64,000 nt of DNA from positions 1-64,000 of the forward strand of contig NZ_FNVG01000005.1 in NCBI RefSeq assembly GCF_900107935.1, in the 5' to 3' direction. This DNA is from Vibrio hangzhouensis. Lineage in GTDB: Bacteria; Pseudomonadota; Gammaproteobacteria; Enterobacterales; Vibrionaceae. Below are positions 17,474 to 27,291 of this stretch, piece by piece (the first letter of the stretch is position 1; every line of letters begins with the position of its first letter). The notes beneath the pieces were generated by a model. It saw only the letters and a list, made by a program, of their open reading frames with translations, was not told where the DNA came from and did not search any database. Both the position numbers and the translations under genes were made by a program.

Positions 17474-18258
17474 GTAACCCCACGACCGCCTCGTGGTGGC
17501 GGTATCAATGGCAGTTGTTCTGTCTGGCCGTCAGTTTTTTTTCTCGGCTGCCCATTCCGAAAAGCACGCCATATTCTGCTGAAAGAATGAATCGGGCCGG
17601 CCGCTATTTTGCTTTTGTAGGGGCATTGTTGGGCGGTCTGTGTGCCATGGTATTTACAATGCTAGAACAGGTATTGCCAACGACCGTCGCTGTGGTGTGC
17701 ACCATGGTGTTCAGTTTGTTGCTCACCGGGGCCTTTCATGAAGACGGTCTGGCCGATATGGCCGATGGTATTGGTGGCGGTATGAGCGCAGAAAGGCGCC
17801 TGGCCATCATGAAGGACAGTAGGCTGGGTACTTATGGTGTTGCTACACTGGTCATGGCTTTACTGCTGAAATTTACCGTTTTGGTCGAGCTTGCCGATGT
17901 ATCCTATCTGCCCTGGGTGCTGGTGTTATCCTACGTCTATAGTCGCGCGGTGGCGGCATCACTTATTTCGTCCATGCCTTATGTCTCTGATCCAGAGGGG
18001 AGCAAAAGTAAGCCACTGGCCAATAAGCAAACGCGAGCGGAATTGGTGTTTTTATTCCTTTGCGGCCTGGCACCTGTCCTGTTTTTCGGGTTTCAGGTTA
18101 CGATTAGCCTTGTTGGACTGGCGTTGTTGTTCAGAATCCTGTTTAGCCGCTGGCTCATGGCGAGGCTCGGTGGGTTTACCGGGGATTGTCTGGGTGCGGC
18201 ACAACAAATTGTCGAGTTGCTGGTGTATCTGGTGTTGCTGATTCATCTCACGCCTTAG
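17470..18258 (+). CDS. cobS: Adenosylcobinamide-GDP ribazoletransferase (cobalamin synthase) CobS
   Basis: A 262-residue polytopic inner-membrane enzyme joining adenosylcobinamide-GDP and alpha-ribazole(-phosphate). It shows the FFSRLPIP start, the metal-binding [18 protein letters not shown] block (near 90-107) and the [11 protein letters not shown] stretch. The start is TTG at 17470, overlapping the cobT stop as TTGA, which couples translation. No ATG with a better context lies upstream, and the next ATG is inside the conserved region. Confidence 0.93.
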   Translation: MSNPTTASWWRYQWQLFCLAVSFFSRLPIPKSTPYSAERMNRAGRYFAFVGALLGGLCAMVFTMLEQVLPTTVAVVCTMVFSLLLTGAFHEDGLADMADGIGGGMSAERRLAIMKDSRLGTYGVATLVMALLLKFTVLVELADVSYLPWVLVLSYVYSRAVAASLISSMPYVSDPEGSKSKPLANKQTRAELVFLFLCGLAPVLFFGFQVTISLVGLALLFRILFSRWLMARLGGFTGDCLGAAQQIVELLVYLVLLIHLTP

Positions 18259-18288
18259 CATTCCCCGCACAGCAGAAAAGGAGACAAA

Positions 18289-18837
18289 ATGTCAGTCGAA
18301 CTGATATTGGGCGGAGCCCGCTCAGGCAAGTCACATCATGCAGAATTGCGCGTTGCTGAGTTACTCAATTTGGACAAACGAACCGTCAAACATTACGTCG
18401 CCACGTCAGAGCCTCTTGATGACGAAATGAGACAGCGTATTGAGCACCATCGTCAGCAGCGCGGAGCGGGCTGGACTGAATGGGAATGCCCGCTGTCCTT
18501 GGCTGAGCTTGTGACTCGTTTTCAACCGGAAGATATCGTGTTGATTGACTGCCTTACGCTTTGGCTCAACAACCAGATTTTCTATCAGGGCGAGGCTTGC
18601 AGTAACGCAACACTGGAGCGCGAAATCGAGCGCCTTATCGTCGCGCTTGAACGCTGCCCAGCCCAAGTGATTCTGGTTTCTAATGAAGTAGGGCTTGGTG
18701 TTGTGCCAATGGGCCAGGTCTCGCGCCTGTTTGTCGACAATGCCGGGCGTATGAATCAGAGAGTGGCCGTTATAGCAGATAAGGTCGTCTTCGTTGCAGC
18801 TGGTCTGCCGATGCTGTTAAAGCAAGCCAAAACCTAG
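18289..18837 (+). CDS. cobU: Adenosylcobinamide kinase/guanylyltransferase CobU
   Basis: A 182-residue bifunctional enzyme that phosphorylates adenosylcobinamide and adds GMP. The P-loop GGARSGKS (8-15) is N-terminal, followed by a YVATSEPLDDEM segment, the HH pair region that accepts GMP, DCLTLWLNN, and VSNEVGLGVVP. AAGGAGA lies 6 nt before the ATG. It is 30 nt after cobS, same operon. Confidence 0.95.
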   Translation: MSVELILGGARSGKSHHAELRVAELLNLDKRTVKHYVATSEPLDDEMRQRIEHHRQQRGAGWTEWECPLSLAELVTRFQPEDIVLIDCLTLWLNNQIFYQGEACSNATLEREIERLIVALERCPAQVILVSNEVGLGVVPMGQVSRLFVDNAGRMNQRVAVIADKVVFVAAGLPMLLKQAKT

Positions 18838-18854
18838 ACAGGAGCCAGTAAGCG

Positions 18855-19478
18855 ATGCATAACATTTTGTTGATGAGACACGGTAAAGTCACCGCGCCCC
18901 CAGCGTTATATGGCTCGACAGATGTGGAGGTCACGGAGTTGCTCGACAGCAATACCATTAACGCCTTGTTGGCTAACGGACCGACAATTCACCGGATACA
19001 CAGTTCGCCGTTGAAACGGTGTGCGGCCCTGGCTCAGAAGCTTGCCTCGCAAATGAACATCCCCTTATCTCTGATGCCGGATATCGCGGAAATGGATTTC
19101 GGTATTTTCGATGGTGTTCCTTTTGATGCAATGAGCGCAGAACAGTGGCAACAGTTAGAGCCGTTCTGGAGTGCACCTGCGGAGTATTGCTTGCCGCAGG
19201 GAGAACCCCTCAGCGACTTTCGTCAACGGGTGCTGAAATACTGGGATCGAGTCATCAATGAGAGCCAGGATCATGAAACAACACTGGTGATTGCACACGG
19301 CGGAGTGATTCGCATCGTCATTGCATCGGTTCTGGGTTTAGACTGGGCAAACCCCAGACTTTACTCTTCGTTGAATATTGCTAATGCGTCGCTGACTCAC
19401 ATTCAGTTTGATCCCGAGAACACGGCTCATGTTCAGCTAAAAGCGATTGGTGTCCCACCTGGCGCGATAGCGATTTAG
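18855..19478 (+). CDS. cobC: Alpha-ribazole phosphatase-like histidine phosphatase CobC
   Basis: A 207-residue histidine phosphatase superfamily protein. The phosphorylated histidine is H9 in MRHG, the C-terminal partner is in VIAHGGVIR. The position as the fourth cob gene, 17 nt after cobU, supports dephosphorylation of alpha-ribazole-5'-phosphate. AGGAG lies upstream of the ATG. Its stop overlaps the convergent kinase/phosphatase gene by 4 bp. Confidence 0.9.
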   Translation: MHNILLMRHGKVTAPPALYGSTDVEVTELLDSNTINALLANGPTIHRIHSSPLKRCAALAQKLASQMNIPLSLMPDIAEMDFGIFDGVPFDAMSAEQWQQLEPFWSAPAEYCLPQGEPLSDFRQRVLKYWDRVINESQDHETTLVIAHGGVIRIVIASVLGLDWANPRLYSSLNIANASLTHIQFDPENTAHVQLKAIGVPPGAIAI

Positions 19479-21184
19479 CCAATCCACGAAATGAGCAGCA
19501 GCACAAATAAGCCCAGTGACAGTCGTTGCCAAAACAGTATCGGATGGCGCTCAGCGATTGGCACCCAGCGTTTAGCCTGACTTGCCGGATTGGGGTTTTT
19601 TAAGTCGTAGATAAACTCAGACACTTCCTGATAGCGCTTGTGTGGTTCAATCCGCAGTGCTTTCTTGAGTGAGTAGTCTATCCAAGCGGGAAGATTATTA
19701 TTCAAAGCGCTGGCAGAAACGTATCGCAGTTTTTGTTGAGCTTTGGTTGAGGTGGACTTGGCAACGTGAGTTCCGTATGGCAATTTTCCGGTAAGCATTT
19801 GATAGGTGATGACGCCCAGTGAAAAGATGTCGGCTCGATGGGTGCCGGATTGACCGACAAAGTACTCAGGCGCACTGTATTGCGCCGTTCCGGGGATGAG
19901 GTCAGATGCCGGATATATCTCATTAAGCCCTGCCACTTTGGTGGCCCCAAAATCTATGATAATAGCCGTCCCATTGGTATCGATGAGAATATTCTCTGGT
20001 CGCAGATCCTGATGTACCATTTCCTGCCGGTGCATGGACTGCAGACCTTTAGCTACCTGCTCGATGATGTTTCGTACCGTGCCGATATCGGGGCTTGGGT
20101 TGTCCTTCATCCACTGAGCCAGAGTGATCCCTTCGACAAACTCAGCTACCGAATAAATGCAGCTTGGAGCGGTCTCTCTCTGAACTGACTTCACTAAATG
20201 AGGACTGTTGAGTCTTCGGGCAATCCAGTCTTCCATCAGAATGGTGTCTGTGTGGGCAGCATCCAGGCGACTTTCTGCCGATGGGGTTTTAACCACAACG
20301 TATTTGCCACTTTTGACATCTTGCGCCAAAAACACATGGCTACGGCTGCTGACATAAAGCTCGCGAAGTATCAGCAACCCATCAAGCGTATCTCCGGGTT
20401 GCAATAACGGGGCAGGAGGAAGTGGAGTGTTTTTGAGTTCCGAGAGGCTGGCTTGAGGCAGAGACAGAATCTCTACAACAAGCACTGAAATATTATCGTC
20501 ACTCCCTGCGCTGAGTGCCTTATCCAATAACTTTCTGGCTCGTGTGTCTGGGTCCAGATCGCGTTCATTAACGGTGCTGGCAATGTCGCTGGAACTCACA
20601 AAATCAAACAGGCCATCACTGGCTAAGACGAATATTTCGCCCTGATTAACACGGTGAGCCTGATAATCAACTTCCAGGCTATCATCCATTCCGAGCGCAC
20701 GACTCAGGTAGCTGACGTCAGAATTCAGTTTCTGTCGATGATCTTCGGTGAGTTGTTCCAGTGACGAGCCTAATACCCGATAGACCCTTGAGTCACCAAT
20801 GTGAAAAATGTGGGCAGTGTTTGACTTGATAACCAGCGCGCTACAGGTACACACGTAGCCCTGATTGAAGTCGAATCGATATTCACTATTCTTGGTTTGG
20901 GCGTAAAGCCAATAGTTTGTGGCCTTAAGCACTTTTTCTGCTGAGCGTTTGACCGACCACGCTTCCGATGTGGAATAGTAATCTGTCAGAAAACTGTTGA
21001 CGGCGGTTTTGCTCGCAATCTGACTGACTGTGCTGGAACTGATCCCGTCACACAAGACAGCAGCAAACCCTTTGGTCGCGAGAAAAGCCCCTTGAGAGGG
21101 GCTAGTACCGATGCAGTCTTGATTGACAGACTTCAGTCCAGCGACTGAAACCTGTCCGATTAGTATGTTGAGCTTGGTACTCAC
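19475..21184 (-). CDS. Fused PP2C phosphatase / Ser-Thr protein kinase with C-terminal anchor
   Basis: A 569-residue bifunctional signalling protein. Residues 1-240 form a PP2C-type phosphatase (LCDGISS, HIGDSRVYR, ALGMD, LASDGLFDFV, GSDDNISVLVV). Residues about 265-540 form a Hanks-type kinase with HQDLRPEN in the catalytic loop and IDFGATKVAG as the DFG segment. The usual HRDLKPEN is altered: the Arg before Asp is Gln and the Lys is Arg. One transmembrane helix (about 547-567) ends the protein. The start is GTG. It follows the formate/nitrite channel gene by 31 nt, a pairing known near nitrite/nitrate transporters, suggesting control of transport or nitrogen oxide use. Confidence 0.88.
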   Translation of the reverse strand: MSTKLNILIGQVSVAGLKSVNQDCIGTSPSQGAFLATKGFAAVLCDGISSSTVSQIASKTAVNSFLTDYYSTSEAWSVKRSAEKVLKATNYWLYAQTKNSEYRFDFNQGYVCTCSALVIKSNTAHIFHIGDSRVYRVLGSSLEQLTEDHRQKLNSDVSYLSRALGMDDSLEVDYQAHRVNQGEIFVLASDGLFDFVSSSDIASTVNERDLDPDTRARKLLDKALSAGSDDNISVLVVEILSLPQASLSELKNTPLPPAPLLQPGDTLDGLLILRELYVSSRSHVFLAQDVKSGKYVVVKTPSAESRLDAAHTDTILMEDWIARRLNSPHLVKSVQRETAPSCIYSVAEFVEGITLAQWMKDNPSPDIGTVRNIIEQVAKGLQSMHRQEMVHQDLRPENILIDTNGTAIIIDFGATKVAGLNEIYPASDLIPGTAQYSAPEYFVGQSGTHRADIFSLGVITYQMLTGKLPYGTHVAKSTSTKAQQKLRYVSASALNNNLPAWIDYSLKKALRIEPHKRYQEVSEFIYDLKNPNPASQAKRWVPIAERHPILFWQRLSLGLFVLLLISWIG

Positions 21185-21215
21185 GGTTAGTGATTCCTGT
21201 TTCAGGCAAAAGCGA

Positions 21216-22052
21216 TTATGAGTTTAGTGTGCTTTTTGTCAGGTTCACTTTGCGTTCGGGGGTTGTACGAACGTGAGTCAGATACAGTGGCAGACCCACC
21301 ATCATGAAACCACCCACCAGGTTACCTAGCGCAGTAGGGATCTCGTTCCAGATAAAGTAGTCGACGATTGTGAATTCACCACCCATGATCATTGAGAAAG
21401 GGAACAGGAACATGTTAACGATCGAGTGTTCAAAGCCCATAAAGAAGAACAGCATAATAGGCATCCACATTGCCATCATTTTTCCGCTTGCTGAGGTTGA
21501 GATCATTGCGCCTACGACGCCCATGGATACCATCCAGTTACACAGCATGCCGCGGATAAAGATAGTGAACCAACCTGAGACACCGTGCTCCTGATAACCA
21601 AGCGTACGGGATTCACCAATCGTACTGACTTTGGCCGCCAGCGCACCGCCATCGGTATTGTAGCCATAGGTCAAAATGAACGATGCAAAAAAGGCGACGG
21701 TCAGGGCACCAGCGAAGTTACCTAAGAAAACCAGTCCCCAGTTGCGCAATAGTTGGTCTGTAGTACACCCGGAACGTTTATCGATCACGGCCAATGGCAC
21801 CAGAGTGAACACACCCGTCAACAGGTCAAACTTCATCAGATAGAGCATGATAAAGCCGACCGGGAATAACACAGCACCGATAAGTGGGCTCCCTGTTTTT
21901 ACAATAACAGTGATAGCGAAAAAAGCCGCCAATGCCAGAATGGCACCCGCCATGAAAGCCCTGACTAACGTATCTTTTGTTGACATAAATATTTTTTGTT
22001 CGCCAGCGTCGACCATCTTGGTCACAAACTCTTTGGGTTCTATATAAGACAT
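21216..22052 (-). CDS. Formate/nitrite transporter (FNT/NirC family)
   Basis: A 278-residue inner-membrane channel with six transmembrane helices and the broken-helix motifs of the FNT family (GSPLIGAVLFPVGF; NWMVSMGVVGA; MGFEHSIVNMF). It would move nitrite, formate or a related small anion down a proton-linked gradient. NirC is a plausible identity because family members linked to kinases are often nitrite channels, but formate cannot be excluded. AAGGAG precedes the ATG. It is the first gene of a two-gene unit with the phosphatase/kinase. Confidence 0.85.
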   Translation of the reverse strand: MSYIEPKEFVTKMVDAGEQKIFMSTKDTLVRAFMAGAILALAAFFAITVIVKTGSPLIGAVLFPVGFIMLYLMKFDLLTGVFTLVPLAVIDKRSGCTTDQLLRNWGLVFLGNFAGALTVAFFASFILTYGYNTDGGALAAKVSTIGESRTLGYQEHGVSGWFTIFIRGMLCNWMVSMGVVGAMISTSASGKMMAMWMPIMLFFFMGFEHSIVNMFLFPFSMIMGGEFTIVDYFIWNEIPTALGNLVGGFMMVGLPLYLTHVRTTPERKVNLTKSTLNS

Positions 22053-22431
22053 CTTTACTCTCCTTGGATTGATTGTCTGCTGACCTAATAGCTAGTTTTA
22101 TGCCAAGTTGAAAACTCGTTTTAAATCATATATTTGTGTTGACTCTTGGTAATCTGGTCATTTCTGGCTTGATTGGCGTTGAGGCAGGGTGCACCTTTCA
22201 GGGGCGATGGGAGTAACCCTAAAGTAGTATGTTTTTAATTGCGATATTTCGCCTTGGAATTGGAAAAGTGACCGTCAAGCAACATGTTGATTTTCATAAT
22301 ATACGGTATGATATGGAGATGAATGACATCAGCTTAGGCTGATCTCGCAACAATAAGTACAGGAAGTGCAGTGAAATTATCGTTTCGACGGCAACCATTT
22401 CACTTCAAATAAACCAACTGGATGTGTATCG
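22053..22431. other. 379-bp divergent intergenic region
   Basis: It contains the promoters of the FNT channel gene and the M3 peptidase gene. A short hairpin ATCAGC-TTAG-GCTGAT lies at 22328-22343. No FNR or nitrate-regulator site, and no gene, is convincingly seen. Confidence 0.4.
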
Positions 22432-24231
22432 ATGAAAAAAGCCGTTTGGGATTTATCCATTGCCTACCAAAACCTCAATGACCCGAAAGTTGAACAAGAT
22501 ATCGCCCTGATAGAGCGTTCGATTGAACTACTGAACAGCCATCATGAAGAGCGAGAGTACGTGGTTGCTATGCAGAATGCGATTCAAACAATGGAAGCGG
22601 CAGGGACTCTGTTAGCAACCGTGAACACTCTGGCAAACTGCTACGCGTCAACTAATGCATTGAACACGCAAGCCAAACAGTTAATTGGACGTATTGCTCA
22701 ACTCAATTCAGAGCTTGAGCAGGCGTTTACCCCGTACGAAAACACACTGGCTCTGGCGGATGTCCGCTTCATTGAGCAGGTGCTCGATCATGATAATCCA
22801 ACGGTCTCTGGACAAGGCTTCCAGATAGAGTTATTGCAGCGCAAAGCCCAGACACAACTGAGTATCGAGGAAGAACAATTGTTGTCTGCGATGCAAGTAG
22901 ATGGACGTGATGCCTGGGGACGCCTGTATGACAACATTACCGGTTCGTTAAATATCGAAATAAACACAGCGCAGGGCACTGAAACCGTGGGTTTCTCGAC
23001 AGCTGCAAGTCTTCTGTACGGTGGTGAGTTTGAGAAGCAGGAGGCGGCCTGGAAAGGAATTCAGTCTGCCATGAAGAGTAATGAAACGTCTTTCTCTGCT
23101 ATCGTTAATGCGCTGGCGGGCTGGCGTCACAATGAGGGCAAGAAGCGCTCACTGACCAGTCCAGAGCATTTTCTTGATCCTAGCCTCAGAGAGAACCGCA
23201 TTCAGCGAGAAACCTTGGATGCTATGATGTCGGTGGCTGCGGAAAACAAGTCCATCGGACAGAAAGCGGGTAAGTTGATGGCTAGGGTACACGGGATGGA
23301 AGCCATGAAGCCCTGGAATCATCTCGCCGCTATGCCACCACTCAGTACTGGCGATGCGCACGTATACACATTTGATGAAGGTATCGAGGTTATCAAGTCG
23401 GCGTTTGCACAGGTTGACCCGGAGATGGCTGAGTTTGTACAAACTATGGTCGATAATGGTTGGATTGATGCTGAGCCTTCAGAAAACCGCCGTTTGGGTG
23501 CATATTGCACCAAACTTGCCGCAACGCGCACGCCACTGGTCTTCATGACATGGGGCGGCAGTCGTTCCGATTTGCTTACTCTGGCTCATGAGCTTGGTCA
23601 TGCCTTCCATAACTGGGTGATGCGCGATCTGCCACTATGTCGCACTCACTACCCGATGACACTTGCCGAAACCGCATCGATTTTTGCAGAGAACATCGTT
23701 CGTGATTACTTGCTTGATCAGGCACAGTCGGCAGAACAAAAATTGGAAATGTTGTGGGAAGAGTTGTCTTCTGCCTACGCACTAACGATCAATATCCCAG
23801 TGCGGTTCGAATTTGAGAAAGCCTTCTATCAAGCTCGCCAGAAAAGCGAGCTTGATGCAAACCAATTGTGTGAATTGATGTCGGAGACGTGGCAGGCATG
23901 GTATGGAGACTCGATGGAGGGGACGGACCCGTATTTCTGGGCCAGCAAGCTTCACTTTAGTATTTCAGAGCTCAGTTTTTACAATTATCCCTACCTGTTT
24001 GGCTATTTGTTTAGTCAGGGTGTCTATGCTCAACGTACAACGAAAGGAGAGACATTCTATCCAGACTATGTGGCTTTGCTAAGAGATACGGGTTCGTATC
24101 TCGCAGAAGACGTGGTGGATAAGCATATGGGGAAAGATCTGACTCAGGTTACATTCTGGCAAGAAAGTATGGCGCGACTTGAGGTTAAGGTGAACCAATT
24201 TGCTGAACTTCTGGACAGTCTGGGCCGTTAA
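22432..24231 (+). CDS. M3-family oligoendopeptidase (PepF type)
   Basis: A 599-residue cytoplasmic zinc peptidase. The catalytic HELGH motif lies at 386-390 (zinc ligands H386, H390, with the third ligand glutamate in ETASIFAEN about 30 residues on). The helical prolyl-type shell, the LDWYDL-independent N-terminus and the YPYLFGYLFSQGVYA C-terminal segment fit the M3B oligoendopeptidase F group. It would hydrolyse short peptides. Stand-alone gene. The Shine-Dalgarno is weak. A stem-loop follows the stop. Confidence 0.9.
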   Translation: MKKAVWDLSIAYQNLNDPKVEQDIALIERSIELLNSHHEEREYVVAMQNAIQTMEAAGTLLATVNTLANCYASTNALNTQAKQLIGRIAQLNSELEQAFTPYENTLALADVRFIEQVLDHDNPTVSGQGFQIELLQRKAQTQLSIEEEQLLSAMQVDGRDAWGRLYDNITGSLNIEINTAQGTETVGFSTAASLLYGGEFEKQEAAWKGIQSAMKSNETSFSAIVNALAGWRHNEGKKRSLTSPEHFLDPSLRENRIQRETLDAMMSVAAENKSIGQKAGKLMARVHGMEAMKPWNHLAAMPPLSTGDAHVYTFDEGIEVIKSAFAQVDPEMAEFVQTMVDNGWIDAEPSENRRLGAYCTKLAATRTPLVFMTWGGSRSDLLTLAHELGHAFHNWVMRDLPLCRTHYPMTLAETASIFAENIVRDYLLDQAQSAEQKLEMLWEELSSAYALTINIPVRFEFEKAFYQARQKSELDANQLCELMSETWQAWYGDSMEGTDPYFWASKLHFSISELSFYNYPYLFGYLFSQGVYAQRTTKGETFYPDYVALLRDTGSYLAEDVVDKHMGKDLTQVTFWQESMARLEVKVNQFAELLDSLGR

Positions 24232-24249
24232 TAGAAGCTTGTGAAAGTG

Positions 24250-24278
24250 TGTGGTGATTTTGTGGTTATGTCACCACA
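24250..24278 (+). terminator. Stem-loop after the M3 peptidase gene
   Basis: An 8-bp perfect stem TGTGGTGA/TCACCACA with a 13-base loop, 18 bp past the stop. No T-run follows, so it may be a weak or factor-assisted terminator, or a 3'-end stabiliser. Confidence 0.4.
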
Positions 24279-24419
24279 TGCTTAGTAAACTGGGGAATTT
24301 TTCAGCAAAATGGCGTTTTAGTCTTAAAGTTACGAGACTTACTTCGATAAACGCGATCATATCCGTATAATTTTGTTGGATGTTTCATTAACATACCGCT
24401 GTTAGATAGGGAGCAGCGC

Positions 24420-25448
24420 ATGACGAAATCGCTTTTTCGCCAGTCATTTCTGAAAGATACATTAGAAACCGAAACTGAGTTCACTGCACAGTCACAAGTC
24501 ACTCCGGATGGAGTGAAGATGGATTTAAGTTACCGAGGGGTACTGGAAGTCACCCCTAGTCATTTGGACGAAGACAGTAAGCACATCATAATTTCCTGCG
24601 GTATTCACGGTGATGAAACCGCACCTATGGAACTGGTGAGCAAAATGGTCGACGACATTGAGTCTGGTTTTCTCAAACTCAAGGCGCGTTGTCTGTTTAT
24701 TATCGCCCATCCAGAGGCGACAAATCGTCACACCCGTTTCATTGACGAGAATCTCAACCGGCTTTTTGGCAGCAAAGATCATGCTGTGAGTCGTGAAGTC
24801 GCGATAGCCAAACACCTGAAGTCGCTTGTTGAAGCATTCTATCAGGGGACGGAAGAGGCGAACCGCTGGCATCTGGATCTGCATTGTGCCATTCGTGAGT
24901 CTAAGCACTATTCATTTGTTGTCAGCCCGCGCTCGCGTCATGCCGTAAGAAGCAAAGCGTTGTTCGATTATGTAGCCAGTGCGCATATGGATGCGGTGTT
25001 ACTTTCCAATGCGCCTTCAAGTACGTTCAGTTGGTTCTCTGCCGAGAATTATGGTGCACAGGCGTTGACGATGGAATTGGGCAGAGTCGCGCGCATTGGC
25101 GACAACGACCTCGACAAGTTGCTAGCATTTGACATAGCAACGCGTGATCTAATCGCTGAAGAAGTCCCAGAACACCTTGCCAAACAGCCTACCATCTACC
25201 GTGTTTCTCGCACCATCGTTCGTCACCATGACGACTTCGATTTCCTTTTTGATGATGACGTTGAAAACTTTACCGAGTTTAAACATGGTGAAGTCTTTGG
25301 ACATGATGGTGACAAACCGCTAATGGCAAAGAATGATCACGAAGCGGTGGTGTTTCCAAACCGAAAAGTGGCCATTGGCCAGAGAGCAGCTTTGATGGTG
25401 GTTAAAGTGGCAACCCGCTATGAGGATGACCAACTGGTCTACGATTGA
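24420..25448 (+). CDS. astE: Succinylglutamate desuccinylase AstE
   Basis: A 342-residue M14-type zinc hydrolase catalysing the last step of the arginine succinyltransferase pathway, N-succinylglutamate to glutamate plus succinate. Zinc ligands are visible as H63 and E66 in IHGDE and H155 in LDLHCAI. The REVAIAKHL and VYRVSRTIVRHHDDFDFLF regions are typical. GGGAG precedes the ATG. The other ast genes (astA, astB, astC, astD) are not in the window, so astE stands apart, as it does in several Vibrio genomes. Confidence 0.92.
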   Translation: MTKSLFRQSFLKDTLETETEFTAQSQVTPDGVKMDLSYRGVLEVTPSHLDEDSKHIIISCGIHGDETAPMELVSKMVDDIESGFLKLKARCLFIIAHPEATNRHTRFIDENLNRLFGSKDHAVSREVAIAKHLKSLVEAFYQGTEEANRWHLDLHCAIRESKHYSFVVSPRSRHAVRSKALFDYVASAHMDAVLLSNAPSSTFSWFSAENYGAQALTMELGRVARIGDNDLDKLLAFDIATRDLIAEEVPEHLAKQPTIYRVSRTIVRHHDDFDFLFDDDVENFTEFKHGEVFGHDGDKPLMAKNDHEAVVFPNRKVAIGQRAALMVVKVATRYEDDQLVYD

Positions 25449-25493
25449 TCGAAAAACAGTGGCGTTATTTGATGCCGCTGTTATGCTTCTCAG

Positions 25494-26492
25494 ATGGAAT
25501 TCAATCAGTTACTGACTCAAAACCAAAGGCGCTGGCGCAAGTTAATCTTTGCGATGATTGGCGTCTTATTCGGTTGTGCTCTGCTTCACCTCTCTGTTGG
25601 CGAGCTTTTCATTAATCCGTTTGCGCCACAAACTGCTCTCGAATCGCGTTTACTTTATGATTTGCGATTGCCGCGCTTGCTGGCGGCCGCTGCCATTGGC
25701 GCGGCGTTAGCGCTCTCTGGCGCGTCTTTGCAAGTGCTGCTGGGTAATGTACTTGCGGAGCCGGGTGTATTGGGGATATCAGGTGGTGCCGGTCTCGGAA
25801 TGGTGGTGGTGTTGTTCGCCGTGCCCGCCGCCGCAACCCCCTTTGGTTTCATGCTCGCAGGCGTCGCTGGTGCTCTGTGCTTTACGCTGCTGCTTGTAAG
25901 TATGGCTAAGGTAATGAGACTGACCACCACGCGGTTATTACTGGTGGGCGTCGCTCTGGGTATTCTTTCCGGGGCCGTTGTCACATGGGCGTTCTACTTC
26001 AGTGATGATCTTAGTATTCGCCAATTAATGTATTGGCTGATGGGCAGTGTCGGCGGGGTGAGTTGGTACCAGCATGTGCTCACTTTGCTAATGATTCCTG
26101 TGGCAGTCTGGTTGTGTTTCAAAGGCACTGTGCTCGATAAGCTGATGGTCGGTGAGGTGCATGCAAAGCAACTAGGAGTAGACGTTAACCGAATTCGCTG
26201 GCAGCTCATACTGGCCGTCTCGCTGCTGGTAGGAGGCTCAGTGGCGTTGGGTGGTGTTATTAGCTTTGTTGGATTGGTTGTACCTCATCTTCTTCGATTA
26301 GCCTTTGGTACAGAAAATCGCTATTTACTGCCCCTGTCCGCAGTGACGGGCGCCACTCTATTGGTCGTATCCGATATTCTTGCCAGACTGGTTCTGGACT
26401 CTGCTGAGTTACCGGTAGGTGTGATGACAACGACGATAGGGGCTCCTATCTTTATCTGGATGTTGGTGAAAAGTCATGATACAGGTTCATAA
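25494..26492 (+). CDS. btuC: Vitamin B12 ABC transporter permease BtuC
   Basis: A 332-residue FecCD-family permease with about ten transmembrane helices, including the [24 protein letters not shown] coupling entry and the [15 protein letters not shown] cytoplasmic loop that contacts the ATPase. With BtuD it imports cobalamin from the periplasm. It overlaps btuD by 17 bp. The periplasmic binding protein gene btuF is not seen here. Shine-Dalgarno weak. Proximity to the cob operon (6 kb upstream) gives a B12-oriented neighbourhood. Confidence 0.9.
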   Translation: MEFNQLLTQNQRRWRKLIFAMIGVLFGCALLHLSVGELFINPFAPQTALESRLLYDLRLPRLLAAAAIGAALALSGASLQVLLGNVLAEPGVLGISGGAGLGMVVVLFAVPAAATPFGFMLAGVAGALCFTLLLVSMAKVMRLTTTRLLLVGVALGILSGAVVTWAFYFSDDLSIRQLMYWLMGSVGGVSWYQHVLTLLMIPVAVWLCFKGTVLDKLMVGEVHAKQLGVDVNRIRWQLILAVSLLVGGSVALGGVISFVGLVVPHLLRLAFGTENRYLLPLSAVTGATLLVVSDILARLVLDSAELPVGVMTTTIGAPIFIWMLVKSHDTGS

Positions 26493-27234
26493 TCTTTCGG
26501 TAGGCACTCGTCTGTTGCCGCTCTCTGCCAAGTTTCCCCCAGGTAAACTCACGCACGTCATTGGACCAAATGGGAGCGGCAAAAGTACCTTGTTGGCAGC
26601 CATCGCCGGTGTGCTGGAATATCAGGGAAGTGTCATGGTCAATAAGGACGAGCTGGCGTCGTTGTCACTACCCGATGTCGCCCTGACACGTGCTTATTTG
26701 AGTCAGTCTGCCAAGCCGGCCTTCAATATGCCAGTATATCAATTCTTGTCCCTCTCTATTCCAGCCAACAGTGATAGTAACGGTCCGAATGTGGATAAGG
26801 CAGTCGCCGATATTGTCGAGCTGCTGAATCTCACTCATATGCTCACTCGTACGGTTCATCATCTTTCAGGAGGAGAGTGGCAAAGAGTTCGACTGGCAGC
26901 CTGTTGTCTTCAGATTTGGAAACCGATTAACCCACTTGCGCAGTATTTGATTCTAGACGAGCCTTCAGCCCCACTGGATATTGGACAAACCAAGTACCTG
27001 CACAGGCTAATTGACATAGTAAAGGCACAAGGCACGACAATATTGGCTGCGAATCATGACCTTAACGTCACACTACGCAATGCGGATTTTGTTGTATTGC
27101 TGGCCAATGGCGTGCTGAAAGCATCGGGACAAGCGAGCGAGGTGCTGACTTCGGATAACATCAGCGCGGTGTACAAGACGGCGGTGCAAAAGGTTCAGAT
27201 TCAGGAGCGTGAATATTTGGTGTTTGAAGATTAG
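26476..27234 (+). CDS. btuD: Vitamin B12 ABC transporter ATPase BtuD
   Basis: A 252-residue ABC ATPase. Walker [10 protein letters not shown] is near 33-41, the signature [11 protein letters not shown] lies centrally and Walker B is [12 protein letters not shown], with the H-loop in AANHDLN. Its overlap with btuC and similarity to BtuD (short, with [13 protein letters not shown]) support cobalamin uptake. The start ATG 26476 lies inside the end of btuC, indicating coupled translation. Confidence 0.9.
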   Translation: MIQVHNLSVGTRLLPLSAKFPPGKLTHVIGPNGSGKSTLLAAIAGVLEYQGSVMVNKDELASLSLPDVALTRAYLSQSAKPAFNMPVYQFLSLSIPANSDSNGPNVDKAVADIVELLNLTHMLTRTVHHLSGGEWQRVRLAACCLQIWKPINPLAQYLILDEPSAPLDIGQTKYLHRLIDIVKAQGTTILAANHDLNVTLRNADFVVLLANGVLKASGQASEVLTSDNISAVYKTAVQKVQIQEREYLVFED

Positions 27235-27261
27235 ATATCAGATGCACTCTCGTATCAAAAG

Positions 27262-27287
27262 AAAACGGCCTCAACAGAGGCCGTTTT
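27262..27287. terminator. Bidirectional terminator between btuD and a convergent gene
   Basis: An 11-bp perfect stem AAAACGGCCTC/GAGGCCGTTTT with loop AACA, flanked by A-rich and T-rich ends. It lies between the btuD stop (27234) and the stop of the convergent minus-strand gene (27292). Confidence 0.85.
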
Positions 27288-27291
27288 GCTA

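Noticed and set aside
23366..23373. GTATAC core inside the M3 peptidase gene
   Set aside because: Coding sequence, arms not symmetrical, and no link to purine genes.
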